Of a stretch of 64,000 nucleotides of DNA, positions 11,352 through 23,063 are shown one piece after another; positions within the stretch are counted from its first letter, which is position 1; each line of letters opens with the position of its first letter. The notes under the pieces are model-generated. The model did not search any database. It saw only the letters and a program-made list of their open reading frames with translations, and was not told the origin of the DNA. The position numbers and the translations under genes were made by a program. Origin of the DNA: Gari tellinella (lineage: Eukaryota; Mollusca; Bivalvia; Cardiida; Psammobiidae); assembly GCA_922989275.2 (NCBI GenBank), contig OV277864.1, positions 22,951,550 through 23,015,549 of the forward strand, given 5' to 3'.

Positions 11352-11598
11352 CAGTGGAGAATGTGTTATTTATTTCCCAATAAACGCGTTTACGCTAAAA
11401 CTATTATTTGAATTGTAAACAGTTTGGAGCCAGATCAGACGCCGGGTAACCCGGCGTCTGATCAGGCTCCAAACTGTTTGCCACCAAGATAAAAATGAAA
11501 TATCAGAATTTTCCAAAAGTTGTTCTTTTCTACGTTTTAGCGCTTTGCGTTTGCGTACGTTTGCGTTTAAACGGGAAAGAATAACATATTCTCTACTG
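11352..11598. mobile_element. M-family TA MITE with H1 core
   Basis: Both ends are present (CAGTGGAGAATGTG and CATATTCTCTACTG) and TA-flanked. The H1 core is complete. Confidence 0.9.
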
Positions 11599-11961
11599 TA
11601 TACATGTGTCGGCGGTAAATTACGACCACAAAAGAGTGTTCGGTGTTCAAGGCATGTGGTGGCTTAAACGCGGGATGAAAGTAAAGCAGGAAGCTCACAT
11701 CAGCGTGTTCAGCTTTATTATTTCCAGTTTCTGCTGTGTTTAACATCAGCGAGTTCGATTTCAGTGGTTATAAAAGCCGTGTTGTACGATATAACTATAG
11801 ATCTTGAGAATCGTTGGTTTTGTTTTGTTTTACATTTGTTCTCATAGATTGATTTAGTCTATTCAAGTATTGATTTCAAATCAATCATGCTCAGACTGTT
11901 AAAAGTTAAACGTGTTCCTACATCTTCAGACGATGTCTGAGAAACTGGTTAGCTTTAATAC

Positions 11962-12105
11962 AGTGGAGAAGACGATACTCTTCTCCAATAAACGCATTGA
12001 TACTTAAACTGTTATCTCCATTGCAAACCATTCGAAGCAAGATCAGACGCCGGGCAACCCGGCGTCTGATCAGCTCAAAATTATTTGCCACTTAGAGTAA
12101 AACAA
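11962..12105. mobile_element. M-family MITE, left part with H1 core
   Basis: CAGTGGAGAAGACG begins after TA, the inner arm is diverged, and the H1 core is GATCAGACGCCGGGCAACCC and its complement. The right terminus is absent. Confidence 0.72.
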
Positions 12106-12109
12106 ATAG

Positions 12110-12889
12110 AATCACACCATCGCCATTCACACACAAGGTTATGATCTATTAATTATTTAATCACAATTAAAAGTACACCATCGTGTAGTCAATACTTTTT
12201 TGCACATTTTGATACCAAATTTATCTATGGTTTGTACTTATTCATGTAAGTAGGATAAAGGTCCCTCAACTTCTTTATCGTTTTAGTATATACTTATACT
12301 CCATTCCTTCACACTATCTATCGTAAGATCGTTTTTGAAACGGACCATGGGTCTATTTTGCTAAAATATTCCGTTTAAAGCTCAGTCGTGCATAAACTTT
12401 TATGTAGGTTACTGACTATAGCTCAAATGACAAAAGCAACGATACATGATATTCAAGTTTGTGCAAAGTGGTCCAATTAGGCAGCTATGAGACTGAAAGA
12501 CAACACCGTGAAAAAGAACAAGTGCGTTAACACTTTACATGTACATATTACATACAGTCGGTTTTAATTGTAAACATGCGTTTCTGCCATCTATGTGCTA
12601 ATTGGACGCCACAGAAAGAGGGGAGCGGATACAGAAACCCCGGACGCAATGCTCTACTCTTATTATCGAAAGAGTTCTTTGGTTCTTCCAAATACGGGGG
12701 GGGGGGGGGGGGGGGGTATTCCCAGAGTAAAGTTCCAATATATCAGACCTCGTTTTTTTTATAAAGTCTCATCCTAAGGACGGTTTACGATACCTACAGA
12801 TTGGTACGGGTTATTTACGAGTTATTTACGAAAACATCGATCCGCGGACATTCACTCTGAAACAAGATGCATCTAGGTTTTATGGAAAC
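12110..12889. other. No gene seen; 21-base poly-G tract
   Basis: No supported coding or mobile feature is visible. It holds an uninterrupted run of 21 G at 12,696-12,716 and a TTACG-rich patch at 12,785-12,835. Confidence 0.5.
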
Positions 12890-14313
12890 AACAAGAGGGC
12901 CTGAAGGCCCTGATATCGCTCACCATTTGTAATGAAGCCTGACAGCTTTACCTTTGAATTTCACCCGTTTTGTTCTAAATCCATTCAAGTTTGTCGACCT
13001 ACTGTAGTATAGTACAGTACATCAAAGGCAGATAACTAGAGCCTAAACAATACTGAAATGAAGCCTTTTTCTAGCATTTCAAAGTATATCAAGGGCAGGT
13101 AACTATTGCAACAATGATTACATTTCAACAATAATTGCACTCCTTCCAGAACGTATAGCTACATCCTTTGTGTACAAGTATAATCAAAATCCATTGAAAA
13201 TTGTAGTTGCAAGAAGTGTAAATGCTGTAAAATATGGCATTTTCAGTAATTCAAAGGTAGATATCTCTTGATCTATTCGTCTGAATCCAACCATAATCAC
13301 CCTTTTACGAACTCTTATGGTCATATACAATTTGAGCAAGTTTGAGAGAGCTTGGATAAATATTGTGGCCTCTAGAGCGTAAACACTGTTAAATATATCA
13401 TTTTCAGCAATTCAAAGGTAGATAACTTTTGACCTATTGATCCGATTACAACCATAATTGAACTCATCCAATGTCTTATGGTAATATACAATCTGAGTCA
13501 GTTTGAGAAAGATTGGATAAAATGTGTGACCTCTAGAGTGTAAACATCGTTAAATATGGCATTTTCAGCAATTTAAAGGTAGATAAATCTCGACCTATAT
13601 GTCTGATTTCAACCATAATCAAACTCATCTGAACTCTTATAGTCATTTACAACCTGAGCAGGTTTAAGATAGATTTGATAAAAATTGTGGCCTCTAGAGT
13701 GTAAACACCGTTAAATATGGCATTTTCGGCAATTCAAAGGTAGATTAATCTTGATCTATTTGTCCGATTTCAACTAAAATCGAACTCATCCGAACTCTTA
13801 TAGTCATATACAATCTGGGCAAGTTTTAGAAAGATTGGATAAATACTGTGGTCTCTAGAGTGTAAAACCCCTTAAATATGGCATTTTCAGCAATTCAAAG
13901 GTAGATAACTCATGACCTATTTGTCCGATTTCAACCATAATCGAACTCATCCGAACTCTTATGGCAATATACCATCTTAGCAAAAATCTGAATAAGGGGA
14001 GATCCTTTGAAAGCACAGAAAACAAAGCAAATACTGAAAATCGCAGACTCGGTTTAATTGAGTCTGTTCATGAGCAATACTGAAATATGCAACAGTGCTC
14101 AAGCCCCCTAGCACCGGCTTAAGCGGAATTCAACTTTCAACTGTAAATACGCTGAAATCAATGATTCAAGTTTGAGAAAGATTGGATAAATATTGTGGTC
14201 TCTAGAGTGTAAACACTAAAATTGTTGACGACCCACGACGGACGACGCACGACGGACGTCGGACATTCAAGGATTGCAAAAGCTCACCCTGAGCTAGCTC
14301 AGGTGAGCTAAAA
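12890..14313 (+). mobile_element. Pearl-like element P4 with 161-bp tandem core
   Basis: The 5' end is AACAAGAGGGCCTGAAGGCCC then CGCTCACC. The 3' end has an ACGACGGACG microsatellite and the hairpin AGCTCACC / GGTGAGCT plus AAAA. The marker TCTAGAG occurs at 13,371, 13,532, 13,693 and 13,854, an exact 161-bp spacing, with diverged units on both sides. No coding capacity. The layout (5' hairpin, short sub-terminal inverted repeat, tandem core, microsatellite, 3' hairpin) fits pearl elements and Helentron-associated (HINE) elements. Confidence 0.88.
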
Positions 14314-15214
14314 AGAATACAAGTATTTACCAAACCCTACTAAGTAGGGTAAAGACAATATTTGGTTCAATATTGCTGGAGTACCAATGTAATGAGCTTC
14401 TCAAGCCATTACGAATTTTAGAGAAGACATACGGGTACATGCAGCAGACTACTAACCAAGAGTAGTACATACGAATATATTACATGTTAAACAATGTTTC
14501 CAACGAAAAAGACCTTGGAGATAAATATCAGATACGAGTATATAAATCATGTTATGATTACATAAAAGACTGACACAAGCATACTAAGTAACTTACTACT
14601 TATAAATACCCACATTTAAAACTATACACTTTGGACACGTGTAGAGAGAACGCGTCTTTACATTTTTAGGACCAACAGGTACATGTATGCACTGGTCAAT
14701 GTCCTCTGAAAACGTCGCAACGAAAGTGAGCCATAGTTGACCTGGGCAGATGCATCAATATAATGACTTCGAGGGGAATTAGCTCCTTCGTTCATTGTGT
14801 CATCCTTCGACAACTGGCATCTAGCGAGAAACATCGATATGACAGGAACATATTTCACTTAAAATCATTTTGGCAAGATTATGATTTTTTAATGGAAAAT
14901 CTCCACTGTAATACCGCGGATAAATACGAATACGTTACGGGGATTTACGGATCCTTACGAGCTGTGTACGGTGATTTACGCTGTTGCGACCGGTTTACGA
15001 TGCTTATGGATTGTTAAAAGGCATTTACGGGGAAACAACCCGTAGACAATCTTTAGAAAAAATTTGACGGCATCGAATCAGACTCCAAACTGTTTGCCAC
15101 TCAAATCAAAATTAAAAGTCTGCTGCATATTTAAAAGTTATGTTCCACGATTTATTGCAATGCATTTGCGTTTAAACGGGTAAGAAATTAACTAAGAATA
15201 ACGCCTGTTCTACT
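14314..15214. other. No gene seen; M-family scraps
   Basis: The only recognisable pieces are an M-type end AATCTCCACTG near 14,899, a TTACGG-rich patch at 14,930-15,045 resembling that at 12,785-12,835, and an M right-half fragment with a half H1 arm at about 15,075-15,210. Confidence 0.45.
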
Positions 15215-15457
15215 GGGGCCCGTTTCATAAAACTTCGTACGACACATGTTGTCGTAAGTCAGATTATAAAACACTCAATAAGTATTTATTTCTCCATCTA
15301 ATCCTGTATTGTGACATTATTTTGGAATCGTCTTGAAAAGACGATTCCAAAAAGGTGTCACAAGACAGGATTCGATAGAGAAATCAGAGATTAAATGTAT
15401 TTTAAAGTGTTGACTTACGACAACATTTGTCGTACGAAGTTTTATGAAACGGGCCCC
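15215..15457. mobile_element. F-family foldback MITE with H3 core
   Basis: The ends form a long inverted repeat starting GGGGCCCGTTTCATAAAAC on the left, with its complement GTTTTATGAAACGGGCCCC on the right. The centre is the H3 hairpin TTGGAATCGTCTTGAAA / AAGACGATTCCAA, framed by GTGACA and GGTGTCAC. No target duplication could be settled. Confidence 0.85.
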
Positions 15458-15520
15458 TGTAGTACTAAAAGAATAACCAATGCATGTATCTACGCAGTAT
15501 ACATGATTGGTGAATTAATG

Positions 15521-16645
15521 CAGTGCTCCAGATAAGGTGCGTACGTGCGTTTTCCCGCATTGTTTTTGGAGAGAAACGCATTTGAAATGACAATCCATGC
15601 GTACACAAACGCACAAAGAAAATTGCGTACGCATTTCAAATATTTAGTTGCGAGTAACAAACGGTAGACTGGGCATCAGTTTTGCGCATTTGATGGGTTA
15701 GAACTACGTTCTTTACTTAGAAAAATAACTTCAAACCAGTCCGTATTTTAAGTGAAATGTTTACCCTAACACTGTTCGCTGTTTAAATTAGTTTCGCACC
15801 CGCAGTGTCTCGCCTCCGTCGCGAACTTTAAAAAGCGGCAACATTGGATCGGCCGGGTTATCTCGATTCCGTAGCCTTTCAGAAAGGATTGTGAATTCGG
15901 TGTGCTTTAAAACTCAAATACTCGGAGACCGGTATAAACACGCCCGCGTAGTCTTCCCCCTATATACTACAAGGTACGGGTCGAAACATTATGGGACGAA
16001 ATTGTCATTGCAAGCGTCGGCAGAAAAACATGTTATGATGGCGGCGTCTGGTGCTGGTCAACGTAAAAAATAATGATAAAACGCCTATACTATTCAATTT
16101 AAAAAAACGCGAGGATGCCATGAGCGGGTATTCAAATCTATCATTGAGTGTTAATTGATAGCGTCATTCGCGAGGACAACCCCAGTGTATAAAAATCCGC
16201 AAAAATTATCAAAAGAAAACAACGGTGCCCAGGTAAATAAAAAACTTGAAAATAATATTGGAAATGAATTATCCCTAGATAAATATTAGTTTTAAGGGAC
16301 AAGATCGAGAAACAGTATTGAAATGTCCCATATGCATTGAGGGAAATGTAGACACCTTGTTACTGTTGACAGGCATGGGTATTAAACTTAAAGAGCACAA
16401 GCGATGGGGACCGCAAGCGATGTGTTCAAATATGAATAGGAATGTCTTGCTCAGATAATGACATTAACATAGAAGTGTGTGTACACATGTCTACATTGCT
16501 CAATTCAGTATAAGTTAAATTTAGTTGAAGTTTTCCATTGTTTGTATTCTGCGTAGATTTTCAGCATTCAATTTCAATTTTCAGCATTGAAGTGAAAATA
16601 GTGTGAGTACGTACTCATTGCATGCAAAAATTATCTGGAGCACTG
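15521..16645. mobile_element. C-family DNA transposon, 1,125 bp, 6-bp target duplication
   Basis: Perfect 15-bp terminal repeats CAGTGCTCCAGATAA / TTATCTGGAGCACTG are flanked by exact TTAATG repeats (15,515-15,520 and 16,646-16,651). The sub-termini are rich in GTACG motifs. No transposase is seen; the only notable ORF is a 60-codon frame with no ATG start (15,891-16,073), so the element is taken as non-autonomous. Its ends resemble those at 43,502-43,694 and 18,462-18,716, which also have 6-bp duplications. Confidence 0.85.
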
Positions 16646-17109
16646 TTAATGTTTCACTAAACTTTACCAATAGAGCTGACAACATTTTGAAGCATCAATC
16701 TTCATCTACCATTTTCAAAATTGTAATATAATTTGAAACTCAACTTCCGTAAAAAAACACGAAACGAAAACATACCATAGTATGTATACATGTAGCCCTA
16801 TGAGATGGATATAATTTGAATGTATGTATACATCAGAAGCATCAGACCATTATATACTGGACCATAAACACTGATCAATGCACCTGTAACAACAGCGTAC
16901 ACTTAAGTATATCACGTTTTCTCAACAAACAAGCCACTCGTCTCCGTGGTTATGTTTATATTTTCTACTTAACAAATAAAAATAGACAAACAGGGTCGTT
17001 GAGAAGCGGCGTTCCTTTACGACATATTCACTGTAGGAAATAAATCCATTTTATACAATAACGAATCTGTAACATCAGACATATTTCCTTTATGTTGGCA
17101 TTAAGTTAT

Positions 17110-17240
17110 TGTAGCTTGACATATTGTAGCTAACAGCAGACTGAAAGTAAAGCAGAATACGTCTAAAGATATATACGTTCAACTTGGCTGCTTTAAGTGG
17201 TCACCTGTCTCCGAAATGAAGAAACAGGCTATGGCGTAAT
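17110..17240. mobile_element. T1-like fragment with degraded H2
   Basis: GCAGACTGAAAGTAAAGCAG starts an H2 left arm, a diverged right arm ends GCTGCTTTAAG, and CAGGCTATGGCGTAATTGG resembles a worn T1 right end. Confidence 0.5.
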
Positions 17241-17407
17241 TGGTTGGAAAAAAATATGACTATGTAATGCGTACGTTGCTTCAACAGATATTAACAAACA
17301 GTGTAGACCCAGATGAAAAGCCGCGAAACGTAGAGTCTCATCAGTTTGCACTTTTTCATGACACGGCTCATATAACTCTCGGGATTCAGTGTGGAATTAT
17401 TTCTTTA

Positions 17408-17629
17408 CAGTGGAGAATCTGTTATTCTTTCCCAATAAACGCGTTTACGCTAAAACTACTATTTCCTGTGCAAACAGTTACCCGGCGTCTGATCAGGCTC
17501 CAAACTGTTTGCCACCATGATAAACATGAATTATCAGAATTGTCGAAAAATTGTCCTTTTCTACGTTTTAGTGCTTTGCGTTTGCGTACGTTTGCGTTTA
17601 AACAGGAAAGAATAAGAGATTCTCCACTG
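17408..17629. mobile_element. M-family TA MITE, H1 left arm deleted
   Basis: Both ends are intact and TA-flanked. The core jumps from CAAACAG straight to TTACCCGGCGTCTGATCAGG, so the left arm of the hairpin is missing while the rest is whole. Confidence 0.87.
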
Positions 17630-17958
17630 TATCTGACTGGCAATATTCTCCAAAGTGTTTGCAATGGACAGAAAGTATCTGCATACGCGCGTTTATTGTG
17701 AAATAATAACATTTGCCCCATCGTATAAATGGGCCAAATGGCAGTTTACCTGAATAAAACTTAAATCATGCAGCTTCACCTATAAACAAATATGTCCAAC
17801 TCACTAAAACAAATTATCCACATCAACAGACGAAAGCCCGGCAACTATTGGCAAACTGATGAACCAGATAGTTTACAATTGTTCACCCTTTCACTGCTTC
17901 AATATCGTCTGATTAAATTGTCTTCTGCTGTTCAAATTTCTCCAGGATTATATATGTA

Positions 17959-18204
17959 CAGTGGAGAATCTGTTATTCTTTCATGATAAACGCGTTTACG
18001 CTAAAACTAGTTTTTCTTTTACAAACAGTTTGGAGCCAGATCAGACGCCGGGTAACCCGGCGTCTGATCAGGCTCCAAACTGTTTGCCACCAAGATTAAC
18101 ATGAATTATCAGAATTGTCCAAAAGTTGCTCTTTTCTACGTTTTAGTGCTTTGCGTTTGCGTACGTTTGCGTTTAAACGGGAAAGAATAACAGATTCTCC
18201 ACTG
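17959..18204. mobile_element. M-family TA MITE with H1 core
   Basis: It is complete: CAGTGGAGAATCTG to CAGATTCTCCACTG, TA on both sides, and a complete H1. Confidence 0.92.
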
Positions 18205-18461
18205 TACGGTATTGGACGTTTTCTTCAGAACGAAAATAAAGACAAGTGACAAACATATTAAACCTAGATCAGAAGCCGCGTTACGCGGCGTCTGTGGGCC
18301 CGAGGCTATATAACTTAAAACGAAAGTTATTTTTTCTCAGGTTATAACACCTCAGCAAATACTTTATTACATAACTAATATTTGCATACATTATTCTAGT
18401 GTAAACATACGCTCAAATGAGGTTACATAATCAGTGAAACCGTGTTTTGTGATATCTAGAG

Positions 18462-18716
18462 CAGGACTGCCATAAGTTGCCGTGAAAAATCCTAAGATTT
18501 CCAAATTTGCATTTTTCAAATGCGATTTTACGAAACTGTACCTTTACCCCATAGCCTGTTTCTAGTTTTGTTGACATGTGACTACTTATAGCAGGCTGTA
18601 AGTAAAGCAGAATGCGCCTGAAGGCGCATTCTGCTTTACTTTCAACCTACGTTAAGCTAAAATGGACTGGGGAAAATCCGAAGATTTAGGAAATATCCGG
18701 AGAAATGGCAGCCCTG
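18462..18716. mobile_element. C-family MITE with H2 core, 6-bp target duplication
   Basis: The ends are CAGGACTGCCATAAG and AATGGCAGCCCTG, flanked by exact CTAGAG (18,456-18,461 and 18,717-18,722). The left arm includes T1-like sequence (CCTTTACCCCATAGCC). The H2 hairpin (about 18,588-18,654) has centre GCGCCTGAAGGCGC. The right arm is C-family sequence, so the element is a chimera. Confidence 0.88.
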
Positions 18717-19339
18717 CTAGAGCCCTTAATCGAAACTGTATTTTGAGCACAGAGTTCGTTCAAAGTTTTATAACCTCGGGGCCTGGTCTGGATTCAAACT
18801 GCTTGCACGTGTTAGTTAAGTCGAACTCAAATCTCTAATGTTTAACAAGGTCAAATACAGTCGAGTCCCGATTATTTCAACTAACTTAAGGTAAATATCG
18901 ATAACTTGAAATCGAACATATCGACAAACATTTGCCTGTATGTCAAATGGACTTGGCCGCTTTGACCCATTTGTGCCCACGATCCTATATATGGGACATA
19001 GGCAAACAGTGTAGACTGATCAGACGCCGCATAGGCAACCATCAGATCAAAGTCTTCACTGTTTGCTGATAGGAATTTTTCAATATAGAACAAAATGACG
19101 AGAGCACCGCAAACGGGTGCTGGACGCTCGACTTTCATATACATTTGTACTTGAGATGGTTACATTTTTCAAACTTAAAGAATGTGTTTGGATGTTTAAT
19201 GCCCCATTGATCATAGAAGTTTGTAAGCAACAACAATTCAAACATACTTGGACAGTCTACATTCCATTTAAAGTAAAAAATAAGTCAAAAAAAGGACATT
19301 TATCTTCGCCTGATTTACCTGCCTTGTTGTACGTGTAAT

Positions 19340-20103
19340 GAGTTGCCCTTTTGAAACTAAGCAAGTATTCAAATATATTGGAAGTTTGAAATTAATAACT
19401 TTCTACAGTTACAGAATAATTTCATATACAAATCTGAGTCAACAAGGGCAATACCTCTGCAATGACAAATCCCATGGCTATCTGCCTTGATGTAAGGTGA
19501 TGCCCTTTTGAAAGTAAACAAGTATTCAAAGTTGCAAGTTAATACCTATGGTAATTATTAAGAAATCTAATTAAATTCTAAGTCAAAACAACGGCAATTA
19601 CTCTTGAATCGCAAAACCCATGATTACCTGCCTTCTTGTAATGAGTTGTCCTTTTGATATTAAACAAGTATTTAAAGTTTAAAGTAAATACCTATGGTTC
19701 TTATTGAGAAATTTCAATTTACAAGTTTTATGTAAATAAAAACAAGGGCAATAACTCTGGAATGGCACATCCCCGGTCACCTTTCTTGTTTGAATGAGTT
19801 GCCCTTTTGATATAAAAGAAGTATTTAAAGTTTCAAGTTAAAACCATTGACAGTTATTAAGATCTTTCAATTTACAAGTTTTAAGTAAATAAAACCAGAA
19901 TAATTACTCTGGAATCACAAATCACAGAGTTACCTACCATAGTGTAATGAGTTGTCCTTTTGATACTTAACAAGTATTCAAAGTTTCAAATGAATACCTT
20001 TGATAGTTACTCTCACCAAAAACCTTATTCTAAAAACTTAAACGCTGACGCAGACGACAGGGTGACGACAATAGCTCAATTTTTCGAAAAAGTCGAGCTA
20101 AAT
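19340..20103 (+). mobile_element. Pearl-like element P8 with about 153-bp tandem core
   Basis: Five units marked by TGAGTTGCCC/TCCTTTTGA occur at about 19,339, 19,498, 19,642, 19,796 and 19,949. They are followed by GACGCAGACGACAGGG and a terminal hairpin (AGCTC...TTTTTCGAAAAA...GAGCTAAA). The 5' end is not clear; it may lie upstream of 19,340. Confidence 0.6.
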
Positions 20104-20600
20104 ATGAAAATGTTGACCGTCTGGTCGACATTTGTGCAAATTTATTTACAGGCCGGCGCGAAATGGGACCGACAGAGAGGCTGTCCGCTGATGGAAGGAC
20201 GGACAGACGGATAATGCGATTACTATATGTCCGCCTTTCGATGGCATAAAAATTGTTTGAATTGTGAAGAAGTCATCTCCTTGCAATGCGATTACGTTTC
20301 GTTGGCGTTGGCTTCTCTACTGTAATAATTTCTGCCCATGCAGTGTCTGTCTGGTTTATATAAAGCCAATTACCAAGGCTCAAAATATGTCAAAACATTA
20401 GTATTTAAGTTAGTTAAAATTGCATATAAGGTGAGTACATTTGGCCTTTTCAATATAACTTTCATTTGCTTCCATCCACCATTTGTGTCGACTACATGTA
20501 CATGTAAGACTCTTATGAGAGACTGCTCCTGTAATGTAGATTCACATCAAAGATATTGGAGGAGACATTTTCCGTTACACTGTTGGCAATATTCAGTATA

Positions 20601-20696
20601 CAATGGAGAAGATGGTGTTCTTTCCAAAACAAAACGGTTACGCTATGCGTTTGCATTTTGATTCAACGTTAAAGAAGAATAACGTTTTCTCCATTG
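20601..20696. mobile_element. M-family short derivative without H1
   Basis: Ends CAATGGAGAA and TTCTCCATTG enclose only 96 bp of inner-arm sequence. The hairpin core is absent. Confidence 0.6.
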
Positions 20697-20914
20697 AATA
20701 AGCATGAAAAAACGCAAACGCATTGCAACAAATCGTAGAAAATGCCACCTAGTTGGCAATTCTGACCAATTGTTTTAATCTGAGTGGCAAACAGTTTGGA
20801 GCCTGGTCAGACGCCGGGTTACCCGGCGTCTGACCAGGCTCCAAACTGTTTGCACTGGAAATAATTGTTTTAGCATAAACACGTTATTGTGAAGGAACAA
20901 CGTATTCTCCACTG
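20697..20914. mobile_element. M-family MITE with co-varied H1, left end lost
   Basis: The right end is ATTCTCCACTG next to TA. The H1 stem reads GGAGCCTGGTCAGACGCC and GGCGTCTGACCAGGCTCC: compared with other copies both arms carry the matching change that keeps the pair. Confidence 0.8.
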
Positions 20915-20986
20915 TATTACATTCCTCCAGTGGTTCCCACGTGATCAATAACCATTCCAACATTACAGTTTCAGTCCAAATCAATA

Positions 20987-21182
20987 CAGTGGAGAATGTG
21001 TTATTCTTTCCCAATAAACGCGTTTACGCTAAAACTATTTTTTCTTTTACAAACAGTTTGCAGCCAGATCAGACGCCGGGTAACCCGGCGTCTGATCAGG
21101 CTCCAAACTGTTTGCCACCAAGATAAACATGATATATCAGAATTGTCCAAAAGTTGTTCTTTTCTACGTTTTAGCGCTTTCA
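20987..21182. mobile_element. M-family MITE with H1 core, right end lost
   Basis: The left end CAGTGGAGAATGTG is present, H1 is complete, and the sequence leaves the family after TTTTAGCGCTTTC near 21,182. Confidence 0.8.
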
Positions 21183-21372
21183 TGTTCACCGTTTTTTTCT
21201 ATCAAGAGGAGCTTGCCAAACACTAAACAATAGCAAAAATGTCCAAGTTATTGTAGGCAGCTTCTGAAAAGAAAATGCATACACGTATGGTTAAATTACA
21301 AAAGATGTTAAACGTAGCATAACGTTCGAAGATTGCATAAAATGTTTATTGAAATAAAGAAGAAAACGATAT

Positions 21373-21836
21373 AGGTGGAGAGGACATCAATAAACGCGTT
21401 TGTGCTACAGTGGAGAAAACGTTATTCTATCCCAATAAACGCGTTTACGCTAAAACTATTATTTTCCATACAAACAGTTCGGAGCCAGATCAGACGCCGG
21501 GTAACCCGGCGTCTGATCAGGCTCCAAACTGTTTGCCACCAAGATAAACATGAATTATCAGAATTGTTCAAAAGTTGTACTTTTCTACGTTTTAGTGCAA
21601 TGCGTTTGCGTTTCGTTTGCGTTTGAACGGGAAAGAATAACGTTTTCTCCACTGTGCAACCAGTTTGGAGTATGAGCGGACTTTGCCAGGGTAAAGGCGT
21701 CTGATAAACTGTTTGCCAGTCAGAGTTGATTAAATCGTTAGAAATTTCAAAACATTGTATTTGTTTAACATTTTAGTGAACAGTGTTTGCATTTCGTTCG
21801 AGTTTGAACCGGAAATGACAATGCCGTCTTCACTTG
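21373..21836. mobile_element. Older M-like element split by an M insertion
   Basis: The left piece GGTGGAGAGGACATCAATAA lies before 21,418. The right piece after 21,655 carries a worn H1 and GTTCGAGTTTGAACCGGAAA. The intact M element at 21,418-21,654 sits between. Confidence 0.6.
21418..21654. mobile_element. M-family TA MITE with H1 core, nested
   Basis: The ends are complete (CAGTGGAGAAAACG, CGTTTTCTCCACTG). TA is on the left and TG on the right. H1 is complete. Confidence 0.88.
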
Positions 21837-21839
21837 CAA

Positions 21840-22010
21840 TAAAACGAATAAAATGACAACTTGTTGGCCATTCTGACCATTTGTTTTATTATGAGTGGCA
21901 AACAGTTTGTAACCCGGCGTCTGATATGGCTCCAAAACATTTTGCACTGGAAATAATAGTTTTTACGTAAATGCGTTTACTGGGATAACATAACATCTTC
22001 TCCAGTGTTC
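21840..22010. mobile_element. M-family MITE, right part, H1 left arm deleted
   Basis: CAAACAGTTTGTAACCCGGC shows loss of the left stem. The right arm and the end CATCTTCTCCAGTG are recognisable. Confidence 0.65.
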
Positions 22011-22295
22011 ATGTTTGTCTATAGTGAATGTCTGAGTTTGACCCAATCATATTCCTAGTGACACATTTAGATACGTTATTTGTCAAAGATGTATCAGTGT
22101 TTAACCTGTCTATTTTATGCAAACTGTTTTGACTCTGATCAAACGGCTCCAAGGAACCACCAAATCAAGGCATGCACTCTTTGTCATTTTGAAATACCGA
22201 TGTTTTCTCTAAAATAAATAAAAAACGTCAAAAACTTTACTTAATCTACTTCGAAACTGGAAATATTTACGCTATAGTTGTACTTGCAGTCTATA

Positions 22296-22541
22296 CAGTG
22301 GAGAAAGCGTTATTCTTTCCCGTTTAAACGCAAACGTACGCAAACGCAAAACACTAAAACGTAGAAAAATACAACTTTTGGACAATTCTGATAATTCATG
22401 TTTATATTGGTAGCAAACAGTTTGGAGCCTGATCAGACGCCGGGTTACCCGGCGTCTGATCTGGCTCCAAACTGATTGTAATTGAAAAAATAGTTTTAGC
22501 GTAAACGCGTTTATTGGGAAAGAATAACGTTTTCTCCACTG
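22296..22541. mobile_element. M-family TA MITE, copy A only
   Basis: Complete element with H1. Copy B at about 39,100 reads straight through (GTCTATTATCAGG), giving an empty site consistent with TA duplication. Confidence 0.92.
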
Positions 22542-22546
22542 TATCA

Positions 22547-22744
22547 GGTGCCCGTTTCATAAAACTTCTTACGACAAATGTTGTCGTAAGTCAGATTATA
22601 AAAAGTCTCAATTATTACTTATTTCTCTATCTAATCAATCCTTGTGACACCTTTTTGGATTCGTCTTTTCAAGAAAATTAAATGTATTTTCAATATTAGA
22701 CTTACGATCGTTTTAGTCGTAAGATTTTTTTTGAAACGGGCACC
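22547..22744. mobile_element. F-family foldback MITE, H3 right arm lost
   Basis: The ends are GGTGCCCGTTTCATAAAAC and TGAAACGGGCACC. The H3 left arm GGATTCGTCTTTTCAAG is followed directly by AAAATTAAATG. Shared with copy B (39,109-39,304). Confidence 0.8.
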
Positions 22745-22763
22745 AGGTGTCCAATGGGACTAT

Positions 22764-22990
22764 ACATTGGAGAAGTCTTTATTCTTTCCCAATAAACGCA
22801 TTTATGCCAAAAACACTTATGTCCATTGAAAACAGTTTGGTGCCAGATCAGACACCGGGTAAACCGGTGTCTGATCAGGCGCCAAACTGTTTCCGACTCA
22901 GGTTGAAATGAGCTGTCACCAGTTTCCAAATATTGTCGTTTTTCACAATCGTATTTCACTGTGTTTGCAGCACCATTAAAGTATACCATT
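22764..22990. mobile_element. M-like MITE with co-varied H1, right end lost
   Basis: The left end is CATTGGAGAAGTC. The H1 stem reads GGTGCC...CAGACACCGGG / CCGGTGTCTG...GGCGCC: both arms differ from the usual form in matching positions. Shared with copy B (39,325 on). Confidence 0.78.
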
Positions 22991-23025
22991 TTACGCATTA
23001 GTGTATCCAACGACTGAAGAGAATA

Positions 23026-23046
23026 CCCCCCCCCCCCCCCCCCCCC
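23026..23046. repeat. Poly-C tract, 21 bases
   Basis: It is an uninterrupted run of 21 C, while the counterpart in copy B (39,589-39,598) has 10. The tract lies just before an M element in both copies. Confidence 0.9.
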
Positions 23047-23063
23047 TTATACAGCCATGTATA

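Noticed and set aside
12785..15045. P4 flanked by a duplicated target (TTACG-rich patches)
   Set aside because: The two patches share short TTACG motifs and one CGGTTTACGAT stretch, but do not align well enough to call a duplication.
15891..16073. Transposase of the 1,125-bp C element
   Set aside because: Only 60 codons, no ATG start, no catalytic motif. The element is taken as non-autonomous.
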